DNA from: Thermodesulfobacteriota bacterium
Lineage (GTDB): Bacteria > Desulfobacterota > QYQD01
Assembly (NCBI GenBank): GCA_030017815.1
Contig: JASEGX010000152.1
Coordinates: 1 to 5,836 of the forward strand
Reading direction: 5' to 3'
Length of the DNA stretch: 5,836 nt
Below, piece after piece: positions 5,310 through 5,836 of this stretch. Each line of letters begins with the position of its first letter. Within the stretch, counting starts at the first letter, position 1. A program made the position numbers and the translations under genes. The notes below the pieces were generated by a model. It saw only the letters and a list, made by a program, of their open reading frames with translations. It searched no databases and was not told the DNA's origin.

Positions 5310-5836
5310 CACAATGGAAAAGATGGTGGGCGCCTTGCTCATCCTTAGCATCATCGTAGTAACCGGAAGCGTAATCGTCATCGGCCGCGGTAAGGCCTGG
5401 TTCAGGGATTACGGCGTCTATAATATTGTCTTTGATGAGGGCTATAACCTCAAAGAAGGGGCCACCGTCAAGATATTTAATGCTGATGTGGGGCATGTGA
5501 CTTCGTTAGAGATTACCCCACAAAACAAGGTAGGGGTCACCATCAAGATCCTGAAGGAACACTCCAAGTTGATCAGGCGGGACTCGGTAGCCGTCGTGGA
5601 CAGTCCCACCTTTATTGGCAGCGAATATATATCCATATCCGCCGGTTCGCCAGAGTCACCCCTTATACCTGAAGAGGGAACCATCCCCTCCAAGAGGAAG
5701 AAATCTCTCAGTGATTATGCTGAAGAGTTTCACCTGGAAGAAAAATTTAATGCCCTTACCCGGATACTCTATGACCTCGAAGAAACCATAAATCAGCTTA
5801 AGGATCCGGAAGGCCCGTTATTGGGTACGCTCTGGG
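5293..5836 (+). CDS. mlaD: MlaD-family MCE-domain protein, N-terminal part (runs off the right edge)
   Basis: The frame starts at ATG 5293 and remains open to the window edge (181 codons plus one base), so the 3' end is missing. A single N-terminal membrane segment (about 12-31, GALLILSIIVVTGSVIVIG) anchors the protein in the inner membrane with the rest in the periplasm. An MCE domain follows (about 41-118): VFDEGYNLKEGATVKI, then NADVGHVTSLEI, and the pore-loop region TFIGSEYISISAG (106-118), equivalent to the family's GLLGEKYIEL segment. A basic RKK patch (135-137) leads into a predicted helix from about 142 with FNALTRILYDLEETINQL, typical of the region after the MCE domain. MCE proteins form hexameric rings that carry lipids across the periplasm. 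The start overlaps the NBD gene by 17 bp, showing tight coupling. Nothing in the visible part looks degenerate, in contrast to the NBD. Confidence 0.93.
   Translation, partial: MEMKFSTMEKMVGALLILSIIVVTGSVIVIGRGKAWFRDYGVYNIVFDEGYNLKEGATVKIFNADVGHVTSLEITPQNKVGVTIKILKEHSKLIRRDSVAVVDSPTFIGSEYISISAGSPESPLIPEEGTIPSKRKKSLSDYAEEFHLEEKFNALTRILYDLEETINQLKDPEGPLLGTLW

Noticed and set aside
5170..5693. Minus-strand open frames opposite the start of the MlaD-type gene.
   Set aside because: The + strand frame gives a clear membrane anchor and MCE domain; the reverse frames give nothing recognisable.

Overview
This 5.8 kb window looks like chromosome from an anaerobic bacterium, most plausibly a Desulfobacterota (deltaproteobacterial) lineage. 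The basis is the gene mix: an aldehyde:ferredoxin oxidoreductase tail, a short archaeal-type class II aldolase, a Lon-like protease with an AAA_32-type N-terminus, and an Mla/MCE lipid-transport cluster. This placement is inference from gene content; there is no rRNA or other phylogenetic marker. All recognisable genes are on the + strand.

Layout. (1) Positions 1-168 hold the last 55 codons of a gene resembling aldehyde:ferredoxin oxidoreductase. It overlaps by 13 bp a complete class II aldolase/adducin-family gene (156-710), so the two are probably co-transcribed and may handle linked aldehyde chemistry. (2) Positions 711-872 are non-coding, with a C-rich three-unit 14-bp repeat and a weak possible promoter. 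(3) Positions 873-3272 encode a 799-residue Lon-like protease with an intact Ser/Lys catalytic dyad but eroded Walker A and Walker B motifs. (4) Positions 3273-3365 are a short gap with a long imperfect hairpin. (5) From 3366 to the right edge is a tight four-gene unit: a 110-aa cysteine-rich protein of unknown function, an MlaE-type permease, an MlaF-position ABC subunit, and the first 181 codons of an MlaD-type MCE protein that runs off the window. Spacings are 5 bp, 7 bp and a 17-bp overlap.

The most striking feature is the MlaF-position subunit. It aligns with an ABC ATPase from end to end in an open frame, yet has lost the Walker A lysine, the Q-loop glutamine, the LSGG signature, the catalytic glutamate after Walker B, the D-loop aspartate and the H-loop histidine. 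It reads as a pseudo-ATPase inside an otherwise normal-looking MlaE-MlaD lipid-transport operon. The permease segment expected to contact the ATPase has also diverged. Together these suggest an MCE lipid-transfer machine that does not use ATP through its own NBD, or uses this subunit as a structural or regulatory part. The upstream protease also looks ATP-independent by motif inspection, which resembles the known LonC-type proteases. Whether the two are functionally linked is unknown.
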